Part shown: positions 11,150 to 21,900 of the stretch, piece after piece
Position numbering within the stretch: position 1 is the stretch's first letter
Layout of the letters: every line of letters begins with the position of its first letter
Assembly: GCA_015956445.1 (NCBI GenBank)
Contig: WIUZ02000011.1
Coordinates: forward strand, 248,001 to 312,000
Origin: Thelephora terrestris
Lineage: Eukaryota; Basidiomycota; Agaricomycetes; Thelephorales; Thelephoraceae
Length of the DNA stretch: 64,000 bases
Direction: 5' to 3'
Notes under the pieces: generated by a model
Databases searched by the model: none
What the model was told of the DNA's origin: nothing
The model's input: the letters and a program-made list of their open reading frames with translations, nothing else
Made by a program: the position numbers and the translations under genes

Positions 11150-12307
11150 CAGGACTAGATTTAGGGCTGGTTTATGACCACAAACTGGTCTTTACTTCAT
11201 GGTGTAATGAATATTATAGATATATTTGTATTTACCAATTTTTATTTATTTTTTTGGGATTTTTATGAATTTTTTGGGGAAAAAATACATTAATATTGGA
11301 ATTATGGGCTATTCAATGGACCAAAAAAATTGAAATAACTTTTATAAAATATTTATCTATATTCTGGAATTTTTGGGAATTTTTTCGGATTTTTTCCTGA
11401 TTTTTCCAGCCAGAAAAACAATTTTTTGGATATTTCTGGAATTGATTTACCATTTTGGGCACTTTCTAGACCTGTGGGAATTTTTTCGGTATTTTTTAGG
11501 ATTTTTCCGAATTTTCTAGCATATAATTTCCTTTTTAGGAAATTTCCTTTTTTGGTAATTTTTGTCAAAATCATTTCTGAGTTGCTTATGTAAGCCATCA
11601 AAATTTCTTTTTTTGGAAAGTCTTTCCTAAAAAAGAAATTTCCTTTTTCGGTAATTTTTGCAAAAAGCATTTTTGAGCCACTTATGTAAGCCATCAAATA
11701 TTTCCTAAAAAGGAATTTCCTTTTTAGGAAAGACCCCTTCAAAAGCATTTTTGAGACACTTATGTAAGCCATCAAAACTTTCCTTTTTTGGTCAGTCACA
11801 TGACCTGATTACATAAGCAACATCCACTTTTTTCAGTCACATGACCTGCCTATGTCAGCCATCAAAATTTCCTAAAAAGAAATTTCCTTTTCTGGAAATA
11901 CCTGTCCAAAAGCATTTTTGAGACGCTTATGTAAGCCATCAAAACTTTCCTTTTTTGGTCAGTCACATGACCTGCTTACATAACCAAAACCCACTTTTTC
12001 CAGTCACATGACCTGCTTATATCAGCCATCAAAATTTCCCTTTTGGGAAAATTCTGATCGGAAATTCCCACAGTCTATTTTTCATTATATAAGCAATCCA
12101 CTCTCCCGGGTCATCCACACCATCGGCACCTGCCTAATTGGGAACACCAGTGCCCGGTCAGCTGGGTCCTAGTCCCCCCCATAATTTTGATTAATACTCT
12201 ATGAGTAAAATTTGCCCCCTTAGGGGCATTGAGGAACTCATGAGAAAAATCATTCACTTTTAAGACAAAACATCACAAAGTCTTAATTATTTTAATAAGT
12301 ACTACTG
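11150..12307 (-). repeat. Right arm of the foldback element
   Basis: This is the inverted copy of the left arm, with the same subrepeats. It ends in AATAAGTACTACTG at 12307. The first bases of the two arm tips differ at one position (AAAATGATT against AAAATAATT). Confidence 0.85.
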
Positions 12308-12856
12308 CTCACCGGTATCGTACGAGTCAACGCTCCATTCCAGGAGTGTTGGCAGTGTATGGTAGTGGACCATCCAGGTTTATCGCAGGGGATCGCGCTC
12401 GTGCAAGCAGTGGTCATGCCAATTTTGACGCAAATGTTTCTTATCAAGATTAGACCTCTTTCTTGGGCAGTCCGAGAAACGAGAATGTGAGTGAATGGAA
12501 ACCCGAATTGATGTGACCACCTTCTAGACAATTGCTTGTTGGCGTTGAATGTCAAAATTTGACACGTTGACGTGTAGATTTCTCTTCGTTCTTCGAGGTC
12601 GGGACAGGGATCAGATTGGTGGTGATCGGGTGGCTAGTTCTGGGAGATCGTCGCTCTTGCCCGAAGCCACGCAACCTCCACACTGGGGTTTCTTTCCCAC
12701 GAAAACTCTTTCAAGATGTTCAAGTACCCAAAAGCTCAGCCCTGCAAATGCTTAACTACCACCAGACTCGAATGACAGCTCTTCCCCACCCCCACCACAT
12801 TTTACCCCAGCTTGCCTTTTGCCCCTGCAGTTTCCCCTCCACCTCTGAACCTCGCG
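12308..12856. other. No supported gene; possible tail of the gene split by the foldback
   Basis: A plus-strand open stretch of about 48 codons directly follows the foldback edge (HRYRTSQRSIPGV..). It could be the far side of the gene whose start lies at 9097, but I have no homology to support that. The rest is 5' flank of the next gene. Confidence 0.3.
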
Positions 12857-13813
12857 ATGCCTCGTCAACGGAATGCCAGACGTTCCATTGAACTCTCTCC
12901 TACCTCTGCCTTCGACATGTGCGACGGCCTCCTTCGCATGTCGTTCCACCTCATGATCCAACTCCCCAAAGCCGAGCTGAGGGACATTCGCTATGTCATT
13001 GACACCCTTTTGACAAGGGCTGATCAGCTGCTGGATACGGCTGGGCCAGAGCTCTCTTTAAACTTCACCGCTCTTGCGATTGACCCGGGTAAGTCCCACA
13101 TCCTTCTCACATCCTTCTCAGTGTTCCGCCATGACACTTGCCCCTTCCAGAGCCCATCCAACAGCCGTGGACCGAGGACTTCGGTGCGATTTTGGTCTCA
13201 ACCTCGACCTCTGTCTCCAGTACCAGCGACGTAACCCCGTCAATGTTGTCAACCTCTACGTTCGGTCGCTGCACCAGCAATCGAGTGCCTGTTCCAAACG
13301 CCAATGCGACTGCACCTCCAGTCGCAACTCCGGTCCCAACCCCAACTAGAGCGCCAACCCCAACTCTGGATGACACCCAAGCCCCCATCATGCATGGCTG
13401 CCACCCTCTCATCATTTCCAGCAGGAGGTTTGTCGGCCGCCCTGATTATACCCATCATCCTGAATTTGTTCGGCCTGGTTTGTATCGTCCCTTGCCGCAG
13501 ATGTCAAACCCTAATACATCATCACAGGTGTTCCCGGTCCTTATCGGGTTCCTCCAACGGCCAATGGACTCGCCGACTACCCAGAATACTACGTCGTCAG
13601 CAAAGGGTTGTATGTGGGTATCCTTTTAGCATGGTAAGCATGGTTCATTGATTTCTCCTTGTAATCACCTCATTAATGTCGCTCAGGCAAGAAATTGCAC
13701 CGTGGGTTACTGGCGTCTCATGTAGCAACCACCGTAAATTTGATTCGTGGGACCGCGCGAAATATGCCTACAATTCTCGTCTTGCTGCTGGCACCGTTGA
13801 GGTCCTGAATTGA
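12857..13813 (+). CDS. RNase H1 N-terminal (Cauli_VI-type) domain protein
   Basis: Four exons (12857-13088, 13151-13477, 13528-13633, 13687-13813) with GT-AG introns of about 50-62 bp keep one frame for 263 residues. The first half has a helical segment (DMCDGLLRMSFHLMIQLPK) and a long Ser/Thr/Pro-rich linker. The C-terminus carries YYVVSKGLYVGILLAW, then WVTGVSCSNHRKFDSW and AGTVEVL. This is the RNase H1 hybrid-binding N-terminal fold: YVV..G, VGI..W, V.GVS and the aromatic end. No RNase H catalytic domain follows, so binding of RNA/DNA hybrids or dsRNA without cleavage is the best inference. The gene looks intact, unlike most neighbours. Such domain-only proteins are common in Agaricomycetes. 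Confidence 0.75.
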
Positions 13814-14804
13814 AGTTCCCTTCCGTAGCATTCAACTTATGTCTGCTGAAAATCTGTTTGTCGTCCGCCGTAGCTTATCACAGTTCTGCGCCCATCTCCG
13901 TATACTACCTGCTGCGTCTTCTTGTATGCTCTGATCTCCTGTGCTTCCTTACATAGAGCCCTATACATGATTTTCCCTCTGCTCCCCCATCATGCACATC
14001 TAAGGTCGATCGGCGTGTTAAAAGTGGCATTCATCGCAAACCCAGGAGGGAAAAGCCCGCATCCCAGTCTACCTGAGGGGTATCTCCACTCTTACACATA
14101 GCTAGTTAGTGAGGAAACGTGCACTTGCATAGAACCATTAGATTCCCATTGAAAGATCGGATTCTGCCTTTTCAAGTTTCCAAAAAACATGCTATTACGA
14201 ATATGTGGATCATACCTTCATGGCGAACGTACATTGCGAACGGATTTTGAAATCAGGAAGATATCCGTTTAGGTTATCAAAGGTGATCAATCGATTAAGT
14301 CCTGGATATGCGATATCAATCGGAAGACATCTGCGGACATCCGTCGCTGCAGGTGCCCCTTGGACCTCCCGAGAGGCACTTGCAGATTGAGATATGACTT
14401 TCATGGAGTTATTCCTATGATATGAGTCCTGGTCTATAGAAACCGTCAGCCGAGCACAATATTTGATTGCGGTGCACCAGGTCATCACCCTCCCAACTCA
14501 CACTGCGCAGAACGAATATCTAACAAGATGTATATTTGAGTTGGTGGCTCCTGTAACTCATATGTGTACTATATAGTATGTACAGTACTCGAACGACCCC
14601 TTCCTTAACCAGGGCTCTTCAAGTCTGCCCCATTTCCTCACACGAATCGGAAGGGTTTGGCGGAAACACATTCGCGCTGATGGAACCGTGGGAGGATTTA
14701 TCCAGTACAGTATCCTACTCTGCGAGCAAAGTAAAATAGTCTCGTCGAGTGTACTATACAGAATAATCAGAGAACAAGTCCAATACGTTGGGATGCATTG
14801 TATC
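13814..14804. other. No gene recognised
   Basis: Only short frames without domains or splice order are present. A TATATAG motif near 14570 has no gene that I can attach to it. Confidence 0.5.
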
Positions 14805-17500
14805 TGTCAGGGCCACTCTTCGCCCTTCAGGTACCAGTGCTGTTGGCGAGTCGCAACTCCAGCCAACAAGAAACAATGGGGCAAAGGGGGAACGACTTCC
14901 CTATATCCACCCAAAGTCTTCGTGGTCCAAAACGCAATGGACGAGCGTTCTCCGGTAGGTTGTCCGAATTCACAGCAGGAGTGCCAAGCCTCTATCCGAT
15001 AAATCCCTATCGTCTTCTGAGGGCAGATATAAGAGCCCGAGGATGGCGCCTCAAACTGGTGCTTGATCAAGAGAGTGGCGAGGAACTCCTTTTTGTAAGC
15101 GCGTTCGCCGATTCTTGACGCAAGGCCAAGAGAGAGAGGAGAGCGAACGTGTTCAGAGAGTTACTCGATAAGCTCTTCAGTGGCCTACAGCAAATACACC
15201 GATGCTGCAAGGAGAAGAGGACTTCCCGAGATATCAAAGATGGGGAGTCCTCAGCTACTCTACTGGTACCTATATAGGAGAGTGGCCGGGACATGGATAA
15301 CCCTATCTAATAATAACTCGGAGCAAGGAAGGGCCGAGAGTAAGCCAAAACAGTAAGCGGCCCGGAATGCAGAATGGAAATGATAAAGGAATGACTAATG
15401 GGTCAGGGTTCGTGAGAGAATAAGAAAGGGGTCATGACGTCGTGTGAGAAAGGAATGACAAAGGATAATATCACATGTGAGGACGAGCCAATGAGGGGAC
15501 GACACGTCAGCTCGTCCGATCGGGACAACAAAAGACCGAGTGAGGTTTGAATGTCGAGGGCGAATGTATGGGGAGTCTGGGCCGGTGAAACGATGGACCG
15601 ATCGAATGGCGAATAGGGCGCGAGCGCTATCAATGGTCAGATAAAGCATAGCGCGAACCGGCCGTTGGATCCATCAAACTCCCTTCTTCCCAAACCAACA
15701 ATTCCACCAACCAACTACTCATCCATCATGCCCATGATCTCCGACCGTGTCTTCCGTGCTGAGAACAGCACTGCTACCATCAAGTCCGCGGATCCTCGGT
15801 CCGTGCAGAACAAGAGTTACTTCCTGCCAAATGCCAACGTGGCGTACCCCAGTTATCGCGAGGTGCGTTGTCACGCGCACGCCGGTGGTTGGCGTTCGAC
15901 TGACATCGCTTCCCTAGATCTTCGCGGCTGCCGACAAGGTGGACGCCCGACAACTGGAGGCAACGATCGCCAAGCCTCCCAGCTACCTGACCATGGACGA
16001 CGAGTTGTGGTATCACAACCTGATCGACCACAAGCTGCAAGAGTCGATGCGAGGGGTAACGTTCAACACCGAGTTGCGTATGCCGTATGAGACACCGGTG
16101 GCTTCCGCCTTGTGGGGTCTCCTTCGGATGGGGATCTATGACCTGGGGAATGGCGAAGGAAGGTGGCCCGGAGCGACTCGCTCCCAACACTACACAGCAG
16201 CCGTCGGTCACCGCCTTTGGTTCCTTTTGAGGACGGAACAGAAAGCGGTGAGTCGATCTGTGCATCCCGCTTGTGGGATAACACTGATTGGCTTGTAGAA
16301 TGAGCGGCTGAAGCGTGAGGTGAAGGAGGCGAAGGACGACGCCTGCAGGATGTACTCGGAGGCGTTGGACATGAAGAAGACGCTGCTTCTAATGAACGAT
16401 ACGCTCCGCGTGACGTTTGAGAGTGAGATGCTGGCGATGCGCGAAGAACACAACCGATTGGTCGAGTCCCTGAAGGAACGGGACGACACCATCCAGCGAG
16501 ACCTAATCGAGGTCGACCGACGGCTCAACCGTCATCGAAGGGCTCTAAATGAGCTTGACACCAAGGTCGGTGCAACTTCTCCTGGTCTTCATCCAAGAGA
16601 GCTCACGCCACTTCTAGGTTGACACGTTGGATGACGCCTTGCCGTTGCTGGGCGCTTGGGTTGAGTCGATGAGTGAACGACTCTGCCACTGCCGTACTCG
16701 TTCGGTGGCTGCGGTTCGTGACGAATCCGGGGACGAATCGATTCCGGATAGGATGGCTTCCCCAATAGGTCGGGATGCCGGTTGACATATTTGACTTGTC
16801 TGCTGACATCCTTCTTAGCTTCCGACGGCTCGTATCGTACGCCGGCGCATACCGATGGTGGGGAGGAAGTCGTCCGAGGAAACAGCGGTTAACCCGGTCA
16901 GCAGTTCTCCGGAGTTGGAGTACGCGGGGGAGAACGAGGTGGCCGTTCCGGTTCTGCCTCCGTCGATCTCGCCGGTGCGTGGGCAACGTTCTATCCGTGC
17001 TCGTCGATGGGTTCCTTATCGTGGGGCTCTTCGTCCAGCCCACCGTATGCGTCCCAGTAATCCCGACGCCGTCCGCCAGGGTGGAGACATTGAGTCCACC
17101 GTCCTATTCCGATGCGACGATGTTACAGTGTCGCGTGGATCGCGGCGAGCTGATTCCGGTGGAGTCCGTCGACATGAACGGCTTAACCGACCTTACGCTC
17201 TTGTCGGTCCAGCGCGCAGCGGAGGCCATTCGCCTGGTGGCTCAACTGACCGAGAGAGTGGAGGGCTGGTCAGTCCGGAGGACTCTGGATCAGACTACGG
17301 TCGATTCAGCGAGGAACCGCCTTCACGCCGAGGTTCAGCTGGCTGTCGCTCATCATCTGGAGGAAGCTCGGGTCGTCGAGATGGTCGACGAGGAAGTCGT
17401 CGAGAGTGCCTCGGAGGGGACGGAGGAGGAGGTTGCCAGTGCTGAGGAGTACTGGCAGACCAGGTCTTGACGACTAGAGTCGATTCACGTTAGTCTCTGT
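14805..17500 (-). mobile_element. Divergent LTR-like unit P (family 3), far end not found
   Basis: The unit opens with TGTCAGGGCCACTCTTCG at 14805. This matches the family-1 end TGTCAGGGCCACTCTACC, and the following ~60 bp stay alignable by eye. It carries a plus-strand gene with the same exon plan as family 1. The expected ..CATGTTCCTGACA end is not seen, because a CACTGGGG-type relic begins at 17501, 31 bp after the last open frame. The copy is therefore truncated or buried. It is clearly older or a separate family, given the DNA divergence. Strand is given in the LTR-like sense. Confidence 0.6.
15728..17470 (+). CDS. Diverged homologue of the antisense coiled-coil gene (unit P)
   Basis: From the start at 15728 (MPMISDRVF), blocks line up one by one with the family-1 gene. 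An N-terminal exon comes first. A helical exon follows with MDDELWYHNLI (family 1: WDDELWVRSMI). Then comes a coiled-coil exon with LKREVKEAKDDACRM (family 1: LEREVKEAKADVLRL), then a Cys pair (CHC for CNC) and an Arg-, Ser- and acid-rich tail. Junctions at about 16248/16300 and 16565/16619 are GT-AG at the same places as in family 1. The end is unclear (17445 or 17470 by frame), and the last block is partly degenerate. Function is unknown. The shared plan across strongly diverged DNA is the main sign that this was a real protein. Confidence 0.55.
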
Positions 17501-18130
17501 CACTGGGGACAAACCCCAGTTTCCCAGCCCGGGACATTGTAAATACATTGTAAGGAAATGGAAAATGTGCCTGGCAATGGCCCACCTGGTACATCATAAA
17601 TACATTCAAGATGTCCAGGCCAATTTCCTTAGAGTGTTGCCAGCACAGGAAATGCTCAGTACATTCATGGTGTTCCTGGTCATGTGATCTCAGTGTTCCC
17701 ATTAGGTAATCCATGGGAACATCATGAATTTTCCCAAAGAAATACCCATGATGTCCCTGAGTGGCTCATTGAAAGAAAACCCTGAGTGAACCCACAGTTT
17801 CCCAGGTCATGTGACCTTGATGTCCTGATTAGGTAATTTGAGGGTAAACCATGAATTTTCCCAAAGAAAGTAACCATGGTGTTCCTGAGTGGCTCATTCA
17901 CAGTGTTCTTTCCAGTTTTCCCAGTGGTGCGATCACGGTGTTCCCAGTCAGTAAAATTCAAATTGTGCCTTAATGGTGCGCCGGAAGTGTACCAGTGTGG
18001 TATATCCTGAAAGTACTAAGGCCTTCGACCATGATGTACCAAAATTCGGCAAACCATCAGGAAACTGTGGGAACACTGAAAGGAAACTGGGGACACTGGG
18101 AACATCATAAACTCAGGAGTTGTGAACAGA
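17501..18130. mobile_element. Degenerate CACTGGGG-type MITE relic
   Basis: It opens CACTGGGGACAAACCCC after CTCTGT, like the MITE ends at 30362 and 21726. It shares the family's CTGAGTGGCTCATT motif. Two ~90-bp direct repeats lie inside (about 17685-17775 and 17810-17895). I could not find a matching right end, so the right limit is approximate. Confidence 0.45.
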
Positions 18131-18994
18131 GCGGACAGTGTGCTAGGAGTCATGAACACAAGCTAAACATACGGCGATTCGTTCAATCAAGAAATGTCAA
18201 ATTACTTCAGAAACGCCAAAGAAAAGGATGCCACACCCTAGGTACTGAGAATAAATACAGTGTTCGTATCGGGGACAAGGTGGACCGGACTGTGAGATGA
18301 ATAGAAAGAGAGGGAAACTGGGGAGCGCCATGGAGCGAGGTGCGAGGCTTGAAGTATTGGAGCAAATGTAATGTTGATCAGGGTCGCATAAAACTGGGCT
18401 AGATTCGTGGTCATACCGAGAGCGTACTTGTCAGCACCTTTGCACGTCACAATTAAACAATACATGCACCTTAAAAACCAGACAGACCTGGAACCACCAT
18501 GGGTCGGTGCACGTGTCCGGTTAGATCCAGTCAGGCAGGTTTGCGCAGTAGTTGATAGTAGTAGAGCGGAGGGGTGACAATAAGGGACGATTAGAGTAAG
18601 GGGTGAGATCGTGAGAGACCACCGACAGTAATGTACCTCAGAAGGACTGTCAATCCACAATCGGTCACGGACGATTCGGGCGGCCGGGCTGTTAGAGAGC
18701 CCGCGCAATTGATGTAATACCTGCAGAATGCCTATGTGCAGCAGGGAAAAGGCACTAGAGAGGGATGGAACGGCAGAATACTGCTGAGCGCGAGGGGCAG
18801 GTAGGAGGAGATGCGTCCGATCACAATCAAAGATTTGCTCGAAGTCCACCATCAACCCGCGCAAGTATGTTCCCTGAATGGTCCGACCACTCGTGGGTTG
18901 CCGAATCCCCGGCAGAGCAATTTTTATTAATCCGCCCATCCGATCACGCGTGTTGACTCTGCTGGCACTCCCCGACGACCCTCGTCCTTCAGAG
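18131..18994. other. Upstream flank of the KDZ gene
   Basis: A 233-codon minus-strand frame (18238-18939) runs here. It has no recognisable domain and an unremarkable, Leu/Ser-rich composition, so I do not call it. The stretch probably holds the 5' end of the KDZ element. Confidence 0.4.
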
Positions 18995-21900
18995 TATGCT
19001 TAAACGCCAGGGAAGCGGCTCCAAAGCTGTTCGCAAGAAAAGGAAAGGTAATGCAACATTCGAGTCATATAACTTTGACCCAAACAACAACAAGACCGTG
19101 GAGAATGTCCGCGTCTGGGACATCTCATCTTCTGAGAAAACGGGACATATCAAGGCGAGTAGGAGAACCCTCAAGCATTATTCCTAGCTACCCCCATCCA
19201 AAGAATCCTCAACGAGTAAGAACCCCGGAAGAACCGAGGTCGATGCCCTTGAGGAGACCGGGGTGCTGGCAGATGCTGAGTCCCCTTCTGACACCGCCAA
19301 GAAAAAAGACAAAAAGCGGAGGCGCATAAGGACTGTTCAGGAAAATGACAGTGTAAGTGCATTATTTTTCTCCCGCCACCTCAAACTCATTCGCAATTTC
19401 AGACAAAAATGGAGCAGTGGGTTCAGCATCAATCAATATTTCTCGACAAATTGTTACGTCTGGAAGGTTTGGGCGACGCATCAAATTGTTCCCAACCATG
19501 CCCAGACTGCTCGTGCCACCCAGCCACATTCAGATGTTACGACTGTTTGGAGGGGACGTTGCGCTGCTCAGCGTGCACGGTTTAATTGCACCGGGACCTC
19601 CCGCTCCACAAAATACAGGTATGTGAGGGACCCGTGCCAGTGACTCAAGCTGATGTCAGCCTAAGCGGTGGAATGGTGCTTTCTTCGAGACCGTATCCCT
19701 CGAAAGCCTCGGGCTGGTCATCAACCTCTCTCATTCTGGCAGCGCCTGCCTCGTGAATACAGAGACCAAACGCATCTTTGTCGTTGATCTTTCTGGTTAC
19801 CATTTCGTCCGCATTCGGTTTTGCACATGCCCCCATACCTCGTTCCTGGACCTTTTCCGCCAGTTCCTGAGGGTTCGTTGGTTCCCCGCATCAATTCTTC
19901 AGCCGAAGACCGTCTTCACCTTTGATCTCTTGGATACATATCACAAAATATCGATGCAAGGGAAGTTAAACCTGTACGACTTCTACACCGCGATCATGCA
20001 AAAGACCGACAATCGTGGACATACAAAGATCAAGGTGTGTCAGTCAATCTGTAACGTGAGTTGTGTAGCTTATATCATTTAACAGTACAGATATCACGAG
20101 ATCTCGCGGTGTGTCCGACAGTGGCGCCACCTCAAGGAAATCAAGCGAGGGGCAGCAGGACACACCTCTGCAACAGTTGACGAACTAGGTGACGGGGCTC
20201 TGGCGATTGAGTGCCCAGCGTGTCTGCATCCAGGACGGAATTTACCTCCGGAATTGGAGAACGAACCTGACGATAAGGCGTATGTCCCCTCCTTACCATC
20301 TTGTACCGTGACACCCAGTGATTATTTGTTGTAGGTGGCTGTATAGCCTTTTTATTGCAATAGATGCAAACTTCAGACTCAAGCTAAAGACGCGGGGGAT
20401 CACAGATCCAGAGCTCGGGTCTGGCTTGGCATACTTTGTGAATGTCGAAAAGTTCAACGCCCATCTCAAGAGACATACCGATGAAGCTGACGTGAGGAAT
20501 TCTCGCTCGTTCCGCTGTTTCACGTGTTCATTCCTCAACAGATCGAGACGTGTGGAACCGAGTTCCATGCGGTAAACCATGCAAATTCAAAATGATCGAA
20601 AGATTTCACCGTCTCTGGCGTGGGTGCCATAGTATGTCGGCACGGTCTCGTTCGTAAAAATGGTGTTGTCGACTTACAAAAGGGAGAGAGGTATGTTGTA
20701 CACGAATCGTGCACCTTCATGTTTAATCATTTTGTACAAGGTTTGTCAACATGGATTACATCTTCCTGTCCACCATGAAAGACGAGAAGATCAAGAAAGT
20801 CAAGGTTTCTTACGATATCGCGTGCCGTTGGTCCATCAAGTTGTTCCAACAGATTCAGGGTTATTCCGACGAGCTCCATATTCCTGAGGACAAGTTTGCA
20901 CTGGAATTCTTCATCCCAAAGTTCCACCTCCCTGCTCATGGATCAAGCTGTCACACACGGTACTCGTTTAACTACCGCCCGGGCGTCGGACGTACCCACG
21001 GGGAGAATATCGAGTCGGGATGGGCTCACACCAACCCGGCGTCAATTTCCACACGAGAGATGGGTGCTGGCGCCCGACATTCTGCACTCGATGGTCATTG
21101 GGGTGGATGGAATTGGCGGAAGATTGTTGGATTTGGTAAATCTCTATATGTTGATTGAATTTATGCAATGACTAACAAGCCAACTGCAGGGCCGCTGCTA
21201 CTGAGGAACCTGCGCGAAGCTATCAACATGGCGAAAAAGAGTGAGGACGCTTGCAGGGATTTCGAGGAGCACAGGCCCCATGGGACGGTTCATGAATGGA
21301 AGATGATAAAACGTAGGTGGGAGGTAGACCCTTCGCAGCCAGACCCATATAAAGTGGTTGAGACAGGTATATTCGTTGCTCATGCTACTTTGTTATTACA
21401 CTGTCGTTACTAACTCTGGTTTTTGTAGCTTCGAACTTCAGTTCCGCAAAGCGAAAACTCGCAGAGATCGAAGCGCTTGATCCCACAGCCAACAATACGC
21501 TCCCCCATCAACTATCACCCCTTTCCTTTGTACGTATGGGTCTCGAACTCGAGGACCAACAGTACGTGTAGCCCTACTTCTCTTGACGTGCAGGATTTCA
21601 TTCCCCTCACTCTCGTAGACAGCAAGTCCTAACACACCTAGCGTCCAAAACACCACAGACGGATCCACAGAAAGCAGAAATTCAGGAGCGAAGGAATGCT
21701 CTCGCGCGACGGGTCAAGTTGTGGACACTGGGGGCAAGGGGTCACTTACCCAGCAGATACATTGTGATTACATTGTGATTTTTTAGACAATGTGTCCAGC
21801 CTGTGGCCAGGAGGTACATGCTGAGTGCTTTTACAAAGTACCCATCAATGCGACCACAATGTAGCCAGTGGGTCCATCTTGATCACTTTTACAAAGTGCC

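Larger units (their letters stand above)
9354..12307. mobile_element. Large foldback element with ~1.16-kb inverted arms
   Basis: The outer ends are CAGTAGTACTTATT and its complement. The left arm (9354-10508) and right arm (11150-12307) are inverted copies with only a couple of differences seen by eye, around a 641-bp loop. Each arm contains a head-to-tail set of ~90-bp subrepeats built on TGATGGCTTACATAAG..CTCAAAAATG and GTCATGTGACTG. No transposase is encoded. CAG..CTG ends and the TACTT motif recall hAT-type termini, but I found no matching 8-bp flanking duplication, so the class is uncertain. The open frames in the two arms mirror each other because the arms are inverted copies, so I do not call genes there. 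Confidence 0.85.

Noticed and set aside
9354-12307. hAT identity of the foldback element from its CAG..CTG ends
   Set aside because: No 8-bp flanking duplication was found and no transposase is present, so the class is left open.
18238-18939. 233-codon minus-strand frame upstream of the KDZ gene
   Set aside because: No domain, no promoter, and composition like background.
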